From Oscillospiraceae bacterium (lineage in GTDB: Bacteria; Bacillota; Clostridia; Oscillospirales; Oscillospiraceae): a DNA stretch of 37,644 nucleotides. Positions 9,209 to 18,540 of this stretch are shown in pieces. The notes under the pieces are model-generated. The model had not been told where the DNA came from. It searched no databases and worked only from the letters and a program-made list of their open reading frames with translations. The position numbers and the translations under genes are program-made. The stretch covers positions 1-37,644 of the forward strand of contig JAILFJ010000142.1 of the NCBI GenBank assembly GCA_024697625.1, given 5' to 3'. Numbering within the stretch: the stretch's first letter is position 1; the number at the start of each line of letters is the position of its first letter.

Positions 9209-9469
9209 TTCAGCCAACGGAATTATATTTTTCTGAAGATGGTCTGTTTAAGGACTTTTAGAAACTTATAAGAGCCAACGTGCGGTCAAAGCCAGATGGC
9301 AAGCTGCGACAGATATTTCCGCCACGGGCACACCTGGCATCTGAGAAAAAAATAGTCTATACCTTCCTGCCGCTTCCTATGGCAATCTTCCTGTAATGCA
9401 TCCGAGTGAACGGCCACTGGGACAACTGTGCCGACAGGCTGAATTTCATAACAGAGGAGGACAGAGAAC

Positions 9470-12400
9470 ATGACAGAGACAGCAAAAACGGTGACGTACA
9501 GGGAAGTGGAATTCAAGCCGGGAGCACTTCTGTGGCTTGGAACGGAGAGAATGCCCTGGCAGGTACTGGAGGTGGACCGGGAGGCGGAAACGGCGCTACT
9601 GATTGCAGAGAAACCGGTCTGTGAGAAAGCCTACAATGAACAATGGGCATACACCACATGGGAGCAGTGCAGCCTGCGGGCATGGCTGAACGGGGAGTAT
9701 TATGAGAAGCCCTTCTCTGAAGAAGAAAAGGCGGCAATCCTGGAGTGTGAGCTCAGGAATCCGGACAACCCGAAGTATGGGACCAAAGGCGGAAACGACA
9801 CAAAAGACAGAGTCTTTCTTCTCAGCATCGAGGAAGCGGAGAAATACTTCCAGGATTACAAAGACCGTGGCACGGGCTCCTGGTGGTGGCTCCGGTCGCC
9901 GGGCGACTACGGTAAGGGCGCCGCATACGTCTACGGCGGCGGCAGCATCAACTACGACGGCGCTAACGTGTACAACAGTCGCGGCGTGCGCCCTGCTTTG
10001 AAAATCAATCTGAAATCTGATCTCTTCCAATCTTTCATCTTATCCAAATCTCCTGAATCAATAATCATCAAAGTTCCTGAAGTGTATATCCGCGATAAGA
10101 AAGTGATTAGTATTCTGCCAGATATCAAGGAGGTAACGATCCCGGAGAGTGTGACGAGCATCGGGACGAGCGCATTCTCAGGATGCAGCGGGCTTACGGG
10201 CATCACAATCCCGGAGAGCGTGACGAGCATCGGAGAGAGCGCATTCGAGGACTGCAGCGGGCTTACGAGCATCACGATTCCGGAGAGCGTGACGAGCATC
10301 GGGACGAGTGCATTCTCAGGATGCCGCGGGCTGACGGGCATCACCATCCCGGAGAGCGTGACGGGCATCGGAGAGAGCGCATTCGAGGACTGCAGCGGGC
10401 TTACGAGCATCACGATCCCGGAGAGAGTGACGAGCATCGGAACGAGCGCATTCTCATGGTGCCGCGGGCTTACGAGCATCACGATTCCGGAGAGTGTCAC
10501 GAGCATCGGGACGAGCGCATTCAAGGCCTGCAGCGGGCTTACGAGCATCACGATTCCAGAGGGTGTGAAGAGCATCGGAGAGAGTGCGTTCTCAGGCTGT
10601 AGCGGGCTCGTGAGTATCACGATCCCGGAGAGTGTGACGAGCATTGGAGTGAGCGCATTCAGGAACTGCAGCGGGCTTACAAGTGTGACGGCACATAAGG
10701 ATCCGACAGGGAAGGGTGCAATAGAAACCATCGGGAATAATGTTTTTTCGGGATGCACATCCCTCAGAAAGGTCAGCCTGCCGGTAAAGATCCAGACACT
10801 TGCAGGGAAAAGAATCTTTGACAGCTGCACGGAGCTTGTCGGAATTCTGATCTCCTTCGATGACGACAGCGGAAAACGGAAGCCGATTGCCTACTCCGAA
10901 AAGACAAACAGCTGCAGTCTCGACGAATGTGACAGACCGGGCTACTGGAACTGGTACGATCTGGAGATCCTCAACAACGGACCGCAGTTCAAGTATAAGC
11001 TCCCCATGCGGCTGCTGGGCATGATCGGCCGCCTGATGGACCCGGTGGAACTGAGTGAAGAAAACAGGGGCATGATGACGGAGTTCCTTACGAAGAACGC
11101 GAAGAAACTGTTTGCCCTTGCCGAGGAACTGGACGAGCCGGATGTGCTGTCTGCGATGTTTGAAAACGGCATCATCAACAGCGGGAATCAGAAAGCACTT
11201 CTGAAGCTGATCAGCGCCTCAGAGAATCCCGCAATTGCGGCCCTGGCATCAGCCGAAGTGAAGACGGCAGAGCCGAAAGAGGCCGAGGAAAAGAAGACAA
11301 CGCCGGAAGACAGCCGATGGACAAAACTCTTTCAGGAAGCGGGCGGAGAGAAAGAATTCCGGAATATGAAGCTGATCGGAATGAAGATTCCGACCGTGAA
11401 GCTGAAGAACGGGGAAGATGCACCGGAAGCGCTGCTGAAGTATATCCTGGTGAGCTATGGAAAACAGCTGAAAGAGGAAATGCAGATTGACCGGGAAGCC
11501 GATGCCGCGGCCGAAGAGCTGTCCCGTGATTCACTGTGCGAAGCAATCGATGCGCTGAGCAATCATCTGGACGGACCGAGTTACCCATCCATGCTCCCGG
11601 TCATCTGTCGTTACGGGAATGCTCTGCAGATCAAGGAACTGCTGAAAGTGCAGAGAGAATGGGCAAATTGGGACAAATACGGCATCAAGGGGAGAAAAGC
11701 GCAGGAGCATCTGGGCAGGGCACTCGCACTGAGCGATACCCATGAAGCGGTCATCTGGCTGAATAAAAGAGACCAGCTGGGAGAATTCGCCAGGATACGC
11801 GGGATCTCCGAGGCAGAAGTCTACGAAGAGTATCTCTTCGACTTTGGCTTCGACGAGCATGGACGGAAAGAGTACGACCTGGGAACCACGACGGTCAGGG
11901 TCAGCCTCAACTCTGAACTGAAGCTTTCTCTCTATGACACCGCAAAGGGGAAGAATGTCCGAGGTCTGCCGCAGAAAGGCGTGGACCGGGATCTCAGACA
12001 GAAGGCTGCGGACGATCTCAGCGACCTGAGGAGCAATCTCAAAAAAGCAGTCGGCCTGAAAACCGACCAGCTGTTCGGCGATTATCTGCAGGCACGGAGC
12101 GTATCTGCGGAACAGTGGGCCAGGAGCTATCTGAAGAATCCCGTTCTTCGTGCGATCGCAGGTCTTCTGGTCTGGTCGCAGGGGAAAAGCAGCTTTATCC
12201 TGACCGAGTCGGGGCCGGTTCAGTCTGACGGAACGCCGTATACGCTGGGGGCAGACCCGATTCTGCCTGCACATCCATTGGACCTCACAGAAGCAGAAAC
12301 GGAACGCTGGCAGCACTACTTCAACGAGAAGGGGCTGAAGCAGCCTTTTGAGCAGGTGTGGGAACCGGCCTACAATGCCGCGGAAATCCGCACAGACCGA

Positions 12401-12868
12401 TATGCCGGGATCCCGGTACGGTTCAAGTATCTGAAGAACCGGACAAAACACGGAATCGACGCGGGAATCTATTACACCTATGAGGATATCACAGATTATA
12501 TCCGACTGAAGGACTGCGAGATCGAATATGAGATCGATGACTATGAAAAAGATTCTGATTACAGCGACAACAGCGCACTTCTGGAAACAAAAGCGATTCT
12601 GGGCGCATTTACTTTTGAGAAGTTCAACCGGCAGGTCAACCACATTGTCTATCTGCTGGATAAGCTGACGGTCTATGAGCGAGTCGGAAAGGATGATCTG
12701 TCCGTTCAGATCTTCCTTCCGAAGTTCACCCTGCCGCAGATCATGGACTTCATTCAGATTGCGTCTGAAAACAAGGCGACAAATGTACTGCCCATGCTGA
12801 TGGAGTATAAGAACGACCACTTCGCGGACTTCGACCCGATGGACGAATTCACGCTGGATCTGATCTGA
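9470..12868 (+). CDS. DUF6273-LRR_5-DUF4132 multidomain protein
   Basis: An intact 1132-residue protein. Residues about 5-185 are DUF6273 (a C-type-lectin-like fold is suspected), containing WWLRSPG at 139-145, a variable block and VRPALKINLKSD. Eight exact-length LRR_5 repeats span about 224-407. A helical region follows, then the DUF4132 signature at about 765-910 (YLFDFGFDEHGRKEYDLG, then YLKNPVLRAIAGLLVW) and a C-terminal region ending DEFTLDLI. DUF4132 occurs in MolR-type proteins that accompany MoxR ATPases; its biochemical role is unsettled. There is no signal peptide, so despite LRR repeats typical of surface proteins the protein looks intracellular. AGAGGAGG at 9453-9460 sets the start. 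The next gene begins 30 nt later and probably shares the transcript. I infer a recognition module (DUF6273/LRR) joined to a MoxR-dependent switch. Confidence 0.85.
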   Translation: MTETAKTVTYREVEFKPGALLWLGTERMPWQVLEVDREAETALLIAEKPVCEKAYNEQWAYTTWEQCSLRAWLNGEYYEKPFSEEEKAAILECELRNPDNPKYGTKGGNDTKDRVFLLSIEEAEKYFQDYKDRGTGSWWWLRSPGDYGKGAAYVYGGGSINYDGANVYNSRGVRPALKINLKSDLFQSFILSKSPESIIIKVPEVYIRDKKVISILPDIKEVTIPESVTSIGTSAFSGCSGLTGITIPESVTSIGESAFEDCSGLTSITIPESVTSIGTSAFSGCRGLTGITIPESVTGIGESAFEDCSGLTSITIPERVTSIGTSAFSWCRGLTSITIPESVTSIGTSAFKACSGLTSITIPEGVKSIGESAFSGCSGLVSITIPESVTSIGVSAFRNCSGLTSVTAHKDPTGKGAIETIGNNVFSGCTSLRKVSLPVKIQTLAGKRIFDSCTELVGILISFDDDSGKRKPIAYSEKTNSCSLDECDRPGYWNWYDLEILNNGPQFKYKLPMRLLGMIGRLMDPVELSEENRGMMTEFLTKNAKKLFALAEELDEPDVLSAMFENGIINSGNQKALLKLISASENPAIAALASAEVKTAEPKEAEEKKTTPEDSRWTKLFQEAGGEKEFRNMKLIGMKIPTVKLKNGEDAPEALLKYILVSYGKQLKEEMQIDREADAAAEELSRDSLCEAIDALSNHLDGPSYPSMLPVICRYGNALQIKELLKVQREWANWDKYGIKGRKAQEHLGRALALSDTHEAVIWLNKRDQLGEFARIRGISEAEVYEEYLFDFGFDEHGRKEYDLGTTTVRVSLNSELKLSLYDTAKGKNVRGLPQKGVDRDLRQKAADDLSDLRSNLKKAVGLKTDQLFGDYLQARSVSAEQWARSYLKNPVLRAIAGLLVWSQGKSSFILTESGPVQSDGTPYTLGADPILPAHPLDLTEAETERWQHYFNEKGLKQPFEQVWEPAYNAAEIRTDRYAGIPVRFKYLKNRTKHGIDAGIYYTYEDITDYIRLKDCEIEYEIDDYEKDSDYSDNSALLETKAILGAFTFEKFNRQVNHIVYLLDKLTVYERVGKDDLSVQIFLPKFTLPQIMDFIQIASENKATNVLPMLMEYKNDHFADFDPMDEFTLDLI
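9884..10021 (+). other. DGR-like variable region in DUF6273 copy 2
   Basis: The flank at 9884-9904 is identical to the other two copies and GAAAATCAATCTGAAATC recurs on the 3' side at 10000. Between them, 22 of the 29 codons from 9905 to 9991 end in C (TAC, GTC, GGC, AGC, AAC). The encoded residues are mostly Tyr, Gly, Asn, Ser and Asp and differ from copies 1 and 3, while the framework Gly and Val positions are kept. Confidence 0.55.
10139..10690 (+). repeat. Eight LRR_5 repeats, exact 69-bp units
   Basis: Eight units of 23 residues (IPESVTSIGTSAFSGCSGLT and variants) fill 552 nt with no indels. Units alternate between SAFSGC/RGLTGIT and SAFEDC/SGLTSIT, giving a 138-bp super-period at the start of the array that suggests expansion by duplication of unit pairs. 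Confidence 0.9.
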
Positions 12869-12898
12869 GAGGGAAGAAGACAATTGGAGGAAAGAAAG

Positions 12899-14632
12899 AT
12901 GCAGGAAAATGTAGAGCTTGTTCAGAATGGATTTCGTATTCTGCTCAGGACAATGTCGGGATACATCGGACAGAAGTTCAGCGCAGCATATCATAAAAGA
13001 TGGTGGGATGAAGTCCTGTCAGCGCTGAATGATCAATATGATCTGCCCTATGACGGAAGCTATGAGGAACTGACGGATTCTCTGGACATCGCCAACTGCA
13101 TCCGCCTGATTGATCGGAAGTGGAACGAGATTTTCAGAAACTGCCTGAAACCAAGCTGCCGCGCATGGGCCAGAGAACTGATGGGCGTACGGAATATTGT
13201 GGCACATAACGGCCAGAAGGATCTGGATCAGCCGATGGCGGAACGGGCGCTGGACACCATGGCACTTCTCTGCGCTGAGATGGACCGGGAGAGCGCCGAG
13301 GAAATCCGGGTGCTGTACCGCGAGGCAAGATCCAGGGCAGACGATGAAAGCAGGACAGCCGCGGAGAAGATACAGTATGCCGGCCTGGCCCAGCCGGAAT
13401 CGGAGTCCCGACGCGGAGCGCTGACAGAGGGAAGCCTGCTGAAACTGGACGGAACCGAAGTGGTACAGAAGACGACCCTGACAAGAAAGGTGACCTACGG
13501 GGGAAAGACCGTTGTCTATCCTGTGTTCCGCGTCCGGCTGGATGCCCTGTTCTACAATGATCAGAATGACAGAATTGCGACCTGGATTTCCAGATATGAA
13601 TCTGAAAACGGACAGGACTCGCTTCAGGGCCTGAACCGGGAGATCTATAACCAGATCATCGAGAACTTTGTCGTTGACAGCAACCCGGAGTCCATCCAGA
13701 AGACGCAGAAGAACATCTCCCTGGTCGGGCAGCGGGAGCCGGGCGTCACGCTGGCAGATGGGCGTATCGTAGACGGAAACCGCCGCTTTACCTGTCTCAG
13801 ACGGATACAGCGGGAGGTATCAGAGCCGATCTACTTTGAGACGGTCATTATGGATATGGACATTCAGGAGGACCGCAGGCAGATCAAGCTGCTGGAGCTC
13901 GCTATTCAGCACGGCGAAGAGAAGAAAGTCGAATATGACCTTGTCGACTATGCTATCGGCACTTACCGCGACATCGTCCAGACGAAACTGCTTACCGTCG
14001 AGGAATACGCGGCGACGGCCAACGAATCCGCGGCAGAGGTGAGGAGACGGCTGGAACTGGCCGGGCTGATCGATGAATTCCTGAATTATGTGCGGATGCC
14101 GGGGCAGTTCTACATCGCGCGAGAGTATCAGATCACAGACCTGTTTCAGGAGATGATGGCGCCGCTTCACCAGCTGAAGGAACAGGAGAGAAACGAACTG
14201 AAACAGATCGTCTTCACAAACACCATGATGAAAGCAATCCCGGATCAGAGAAAATACATCCGGGATCTGAGAAATCTGATCCGGACCGGCACATACGAAG
14301 AGTATTTTGAGGATCAGAAAAAGCTCTGCGGAGCAGTAAACAACCAGTTCGGAGAGGCAGAGATCCATTCCAGAGCTGATGCAGACCGGTTTGCAGACCG
14401 GCATTCCGAGCAGGCAGAGGAACTCCAGCTCTCTCTTCAGAGAGCGCTGCTCCGTTCACGGTCACAGCAGATGAAGGCGAAACCGTCCGAAAACGTATCC
14501 AAGTGTATCAACCTGATGATGGAAGTGGATTCCCGGATGTTTGGCAGACTGGGCGAAGAAGAGCGGGGAGTTCTGAAAGCGGAGCTCGACCGACTTGGAA
14601 GCATTGTGAGCGGCTTCAGAGAGATGCTGTAA
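12899..14632 (+). CDS. Swt1-type HEPN plus ParB-like domain protein
   Basis: A 577-residue protein, first gene of a compact three-gene cassette. Residues about 5-140 match Swt1-type HEPN domains, with WWDEVL, a LIDRKWNEIF helix and the Rx4H motif RNIVAH (R98 to H103), the catalytic signature of HEPN ribonucleases. Residues about 205-320 look like a ParB/sulfiredoxin-type fold, with DGRIVDGNRRFTCLRR at 288-303 corresponding to the nucleotide-binding loop. The remaining part is helical. An HEPN RNase tied to a ParB-like nucleotide-binding or nuclease module fits a conflict-system effector, though activity is inferred. ATG 12899 was chosen over TTG 12884 because that TTG lies within the GGAGG ribosome binding site (12886-12890). 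The next gene starts 14 nt after the stop. Confidence 0.75.
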   Translation: MQENVELVQNGFRILLRTMSGYIGQKFSAAYHKRWWDEVLSALNDQYDLPYDGSYEELTDSLDIANCIRLIDRKWNEIFRNCLKPSCRAWARELMGVRNIVAHNGQKDLDQPMAERALDTMALLCAEMDRESAEEIRVLYREARSRADDESRTAAEKIQYAGLAQPESESRRGALTEGSLLKLDGTEVVQKTTLTRKVTYGGKTVVYPVFRVRLDALFYNDQNDRIATWISRYESENGQDSLQGLNREIYNQIIENFVVDSNPESIQKTQKNISLVGQREPGVTLADGRIVDGNRRFTCLRRIQREVSEPIYFETVIMDMDIQEDRRQIKLLELAIQHGEEKKVEYDLVDYAIGTYRDIVQTKLLTVEEYAATANESAAEVRRRLELAGLIDEFLNYVRMPGQFYIAREYQITDLFQEMMAPLHQLKEQERNELKQIVFTNTMMKAIPDQRKYIRDLRNLIRTGTYEEYFEDQKKLCGAVNNQFGEAEIHSRADADRFADRHSEQAEELQLSLQRALLRSRSQQMKAKPSENVSKCINLMMEVDSRMFGRLGEEERGVLKAELDRLGSIVSGFREML

Positions 14633-14646
14633 TGTGAGGAAGAAAT

Positions 14647-17544
14647 ATGGATCTGAGTAATATATCCATTGATCAGCTCGGGCTCTCAAGACGTTCGAAA
14701 AACGCGCTCCACAGGGGGAGCATCAATAATGCGGCTCAGCTGATAGAGCTGACGTGGGAACAGATTTTCGGGCTGCGCAACGTCGGACAGAAATCTGTTG
14801 AAGAAATCATGCTGAAAATCGGTGAGCTGAAAGAAAACCCCGCTGCCTTCATGGAGAACGCTGAAACCGGCGAAAGGACGGACAGCTCAGAAGAAAACGT
14901 CCTCAGACGGCTCAGAGAGCATCCGGTTTCCATCGGGGAACTCAGCATGCTGCCAACGCAGGTATACAACCTGCTGTTCTTCAGCGGATACCGCTCGCTC
15001 GAGCAGATTGTCTTTCTCGGGATAAACGAACTGATGCAGATTCCGGGTATGACAAGAGGCGCAGCCGAGGAGATTGCGGAACAGTGCCGCAGATATCTGG
15101 AGGAACACACAGACGAGTTTCAGAACGAGGATGAACGGACGGAAATGCCGGATCTGTCCATCTTCGAGGCGATTCACCTGCCGCAGTATCATGACCTGAT
15201 TCTCAGCAACGCCAGGGAGATCGACGTGGAACTCACCAGGATACCGATGTCCGCACGCGCGCACAACGGGCTGAATGCGAGCGGATACCGGATGATGAGC
15301 GATATCATATTCCTGAATGAGCAGGATCTTCAGAAGACCAGAGCGCTGGGAACGAAAACCATCCGGATCATCACAGAGGCAGTCAGAAAGTATCTGACAG
15401 AAAACGAAAGCAGGCTCCTGCCGGGCGGCGCTGATGCGGCTGCGGAAGCGCAGAGAATCGATGATGAACGACTGAGAACGATGATTCCTGGCCTCTGGCA
15501 GGAACACGGATTTGTCGGCTACAGCCTGAAGGAGATGAGAGATGCGCTTCAGCTTCCGGAGCAGGTCGAAGAGGAGCGGCTGAAAAAGGTGATCGGAGCG
15601 CTGCTGGCGGCCGGTGAGCTGGAATATGTGGACTTCCGGTGCTACCGCGTATACGAAAAGTTCACGGATGAGCTGGACCGGGCAGAGGGAATCAACGAGC
15701 GCAGCAGAGAAATCCTGCGGAAACGTCTGGAAGGCAGGACGCTGGATGAGATCGGAAAGGAGTATGACCTGACCCGAGAACGCGTTCGCCAGATCATTGC
15801 GAAAACCGCCAGGAAAGTTCGCCGGTGGCACGCTGATGCGACCGGAAAGGAATACTTTGACGAGGATTATTACCGCTACTTCTGTGAGACCTACTCGTTT
15901 GAGCGAAAGGATGCGACCGAGTGGCTCGGAATCCCGGAATCGGTTTTCCGCTATCTCGATATGATGGATGCCGGAAAAGGCAGGAAGGATCTCCGGGAAG
16001 CGCTGGAAGATGTCCGGGGGCTGGATGCGGGGCTCCGCCTGAAGATCAAGAATTACCTGAATCGAAACAGGGTTTTCATCGACGGCGTATGGGTTGAGAA
16101 AACGCGGTCGGAACTCGAAAGAATCGCAGTAAAAAAGATCTGCAGAGATGCCATGCCCTTCAGGGATTTTGTCAGTCAGTATAACGGCTTTCTGAAAGAG
16201 CGGGACATTGAGGACGAAGATCTTCTCATTACAGAGGCAGTCATCCGGACGAGACTGGGCAGAATCCGGGAAGAACGCTGTGTGCTCTGGAGCCTGGGAG
16301 GAAAGCTGCGCTACTATGACATTGACGGCCGCGATTACCAGGAACTGTACGACACCCTGGACCTGAATTCCTTCGAGAATATCGAAATCTCGACGAAAAA
16401 GCTGTTCCGGGAGTATCCGGAACTCATGAGAAAATATGACATCAGGGATCACTATGAGCTGCATAACCTGCTCCGCAAGACAGTGAAAGACGGCGATTTT
16501 CACGAATTCCTGTGCTGCGATATGCCCAATATCCGATTCGGAAGCTTCAATATGGATTCTGCCATGTGGGAGCTGATTGTGGAAAACGCGCCGATCAGAG
16601 TAACGGAGCTGGCTGAGATCGTCAGCGACATGTATGGCTTTGAGCCCGGTATTACCACAGGAACCTATCTTAAGCCTTTTTCGGCATATCTCCACCAGGG
16701 CGTATATACCGTGGATCAGAAGCCCATGGCGACGGAGCATCGGATGCAGCTGCAGGCTGCGCTGACCGAGGACTTTTACTATCTCGATGAAATCCGACGG
16801 ATCTATGCGGGGCTTTACCCGGAGGCTGACCTGAACGAGATCAATACCTATAACCTCAAGCAGATGGGCTTTACCGTCCTGTCCCGATATGCTTTTCAGC
16901 ATTACCCGTCCCTGGACGCATACTACAGAGATATTCTGACGCGCTCTGATTTTCTGGATATCACGCCATATAAGAAACGCTATACCGGTGCGGTTTTTTA
17001 CCAGACGTTTCAGAGCCTTCGGGAAAACCTTGATCTCATTGAGTTTGAGCCGAACCAGTTCATCCACATCCGTCAGCTGCAGAAATCCGGAATTACAAAG
17101 GAAAATCTACAGGAATTCTGTGATGATGTGTGGAACTGCGCGGAGAACGGAACCTTCTTCAGCATCAGGTCGCTGAGAAAAGCCGGGTTTGACTCCGAAC
17201 TGTTCGACCTGGGGTTTGAAGATCTGTTCTATGCCGCTGTACTGCAGTCGGACGAAAGATTTTCATCCGGGCAGGTCTATGGCACGACGGTGTTTCTGAA
17301 AGACCGGAAAAATGTTACGATCCGCGGCCTCATCGAAAGCCTGGTGAAGGAGCAGAAAAGCATGGACATGCTGGATCTGCTGACGGTACTGCAGGAAGAA
17401 TTCGGCTGCCATCCGGAGAATCGATCTGACATACTGGGGAAAATCACGGAGTCAGATCTGTACTATGACGGGACATTGGATCGCCTGTATACCAGCAGTG
17501 AGGCGTTCTACAGAGAACTGGACGAAGCGGAGGGGAGCAGATGA
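14647..17544 (+). CDS. Triple alpha-CTD-like plus sigma-region-4-like DNA-binding protein
   Basis: A 965-residue protein with three N-terminal helix-hairpin-helix modules resembling the RNA polymerase alpha C-terminal domain: residues about 1-62 (GLSRRSKNAL, LRNVGQKSVEEI), 95-152 (PTQVYNLLFF, IPGMTRGAAEEI) and 195-252 (SARAHNGLNA, RALGTKTIRIITE). A winged-helix-like stretch (about 278-340) leads into a sigma-70 region-4-type helix-turn-helix at about 350-394 (TLDEIGKEYDLTRERVRQI). The 570-residue C-terminal part has no domain I can name; repeated helical segments look like further winged helices. It may target promoters or bind RNA polymerase to regulate the cassette or redirect transcription, but a nucleic-acid-sensing role is equally possible. 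Its stop overlaps the next start by 4 nt (ATGA), so translation of the two is coupled. Confidence 0.75.
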   Translation: MDLSNISIDQLGLSRRSKNALHRGSINNAAQLIELTWEQIFGLRNVGQKSVEEIMLKIGELKENPAAFMENAETGERTDSSEENVLRRLREHPVSIGELSMLPTQVYNLLFFSGYRSLEQIVFLGINELMQIPGMTRGAAEEIAEQCRRYLEEHTDEFQNEDERTEMPDLSIFEAIHLPQYHDLILSNAREIDVELTRIPMSARAHNGLNASGYRMMSDIIFLNEQDLQKTRALGTKTIRIITEAVRKYLTENESRLLPGGADAAAEAQRIDDERLRTMIPGLWQEHGFVGYSLKEMRDALQLPEQVEEERLKKVIGALLAAGELEYVDFRCYRVYEKFTDELDRAEGINERSREILRKRLEGRTLDEIGKEYDLTRERVRQIIAKTARKVRRWHADATGKEYFDEDYYRYFCETYSFERKDATEWLGIPESVFRYLDMMDAGKGRKDLREALEDVRGLDAGLRLKIKNYLNRNRVFIDGVWVEKTRSELERIAVKKICRDAMPFRDFVSQYNGFLKERDIEDEDLLITEAVIRTRLGRIREERCVLWSLGGKLRYYDIDGRDYQELYDTLDLNSFENIEISTKKLFREYPELMRKYDIRDHYELHNLLRKTVKDGDFHEFLCCDMPNIRFGSFNMDSAMWELIVENAPIRVTELAEIVSDMYGFEPGITTGTYLKPFSAYLHQGVYTVDQKPMATEHRMQLQAALTEDFYYLDEIRRIYAGLYPEADLNEINTYNLKQMGFTVLSRYAFQHYPSLDAYYRDILTRSDFLDITPYKKRYTGAVFYQTFQSLRENLDLIEFEPNQFIHIRQLQKSGITKENLQEFCDDVWNCAENGTFFSIRSLRKAGFDSELFDLGFEDLFYAAVLQSDERFSSGQVYGTTVFLKDRKNVTIRGLIESLVKEQKSMDMLDLLTVLQEEFGCHPENRSDILGKITESDLYYDGTLDRLYTSSEAFYRELDEAEGSR

Positions 17545-18533
17545 TAACACAGCAGCAGGTTGAGAAGCTGAACTCTGAGATTCAGAAGCTTCACCATCGG
17601 CAGGAGCTTGCGGGACAGGTCGGACCGGACTGGTTTGAGCCGGGAATGATGGAATACCTCGACCAGTCTGACGGATTCTACGATCCGGCCTCAGGCAGCC
17701 TGATCCTCCGCTTTGAAGCCAGAGGAACACGATATGACGGAAGAACCGAAGTAATTGAAAAGGTCCGTCTCGGAGATCCGATCCGGATTCTCCGGGATGC
17801 GGAAAACCCCTACAACCCGAATAACTTCACCATGGAAACGGAAAAAGGGAACAACGTGGGGCATATGCCGGCAGAACTCTGCAACGCGCTGGCGCCGTTC
17901 CATGATGAAGGGAGGCTGATCATCGACAGTGCCGAGGTCAGCTATGTCGAACCGATTTCCAGGCGCAGCAGACACGCAAAGCAGGCGGTCCTGTTTGTAA
18001 GGCTCTGCGGGCGAATCCTCAGTGCTGCTGATGCTCAGAGCATGCCGGACGCTGAGACAGCCGGATTCCGGGAGCTTCCTTCAGCGGAGCAGCAGAAACC
18101 TAAGCCGATTGCCTATACAGGGGATGAAAAACATCTGTTTGTATCGTATTCACATCATGAAGCGGATCTTGTGCATCCTCTGATTCAGGAGATGACAGAA
18201 AGGGGCTTCCGCATCTGGTATGATGAAGGAATTGAACCGGGAGCCGGGTGGGATGACAATATTGCGGATCAGATCGCCCGCTGTGATCTGGTGATTGCCA
18301 TGATATCTCCTGAATACCTGGAGTCGGAAAACTGCAGAGATGAGCTGAACTATGCGCGGGATGAAGGAAAGAGGATCATCCTGGTGTATATCGAAAAAAC
18401 AGAGCTTCCCGCAGGCATGAAACTGAGATATAACAGGCTCTATGCGCTGCATCGGTACGAGCTGCGGCAGGATGATTTCTACCGAAAGCTGCTCTCCGTC
18501 AGCGGGATCGATGCCTTCCGGCGCCCGACGTGA
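17541..18533 (+). CDS. HIRAN-TIR domain protein
   Basis: A 330-residue protein joining a HIRAN domain to a TIR domain. HIRAN covers about 53-135 (RFEARGTRYDG, then LGDPIRILRDAENPYNPN and GHMP); HIRAN modules recognise DNA ends or damaged DNA. TIR covers about 197-320 (HLFVSYSHHEADL at the start, IWYDEGIEPGAGWDDNI as the BB-loop region, SPEYLESENCRDELNYA around the predicted catalytic glutamate E268). Bacterial TIR domains of this kind often cleave NAD. No membrane segment is seen. It is translationally coupled to the preceding gene by an ATGA overlap and closes the cassette. A plausible role is abortive NAD depletion triggered by an aberrant DNA structure; this is inference from domain content. 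Confidence 0.8.
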   Translation: MITQQQVEKLNSEIQKLHHRQELAGQVGPDWFEPGMMEYLDQSDGFYDPASGSLILRFEARGTRYDGRTEVIEKVRLGDPIRILRDAENPYNPNNFTMETEKGNNVGHMPAELCNALAPFHDEGRLIIDSAEVSYVEPISRRSRHAKQAVLFVRLCGRILSAADAQSMPDAETAGFRELPSAEQQKPKPIAYTGDEKHLFVSYSHHEADLVHPLIQEMTERGFRIWYDEGIEPGAGWDDNIADQIARCDLVIAMISPEYLESENCRDELNYARDEGKRIILVYIEKTELPAGMKLRYNRLYALHRYELRQDDFYRKLLSVSGIDAFRRPT

Positions 18534-18540
18534 TACGGGG

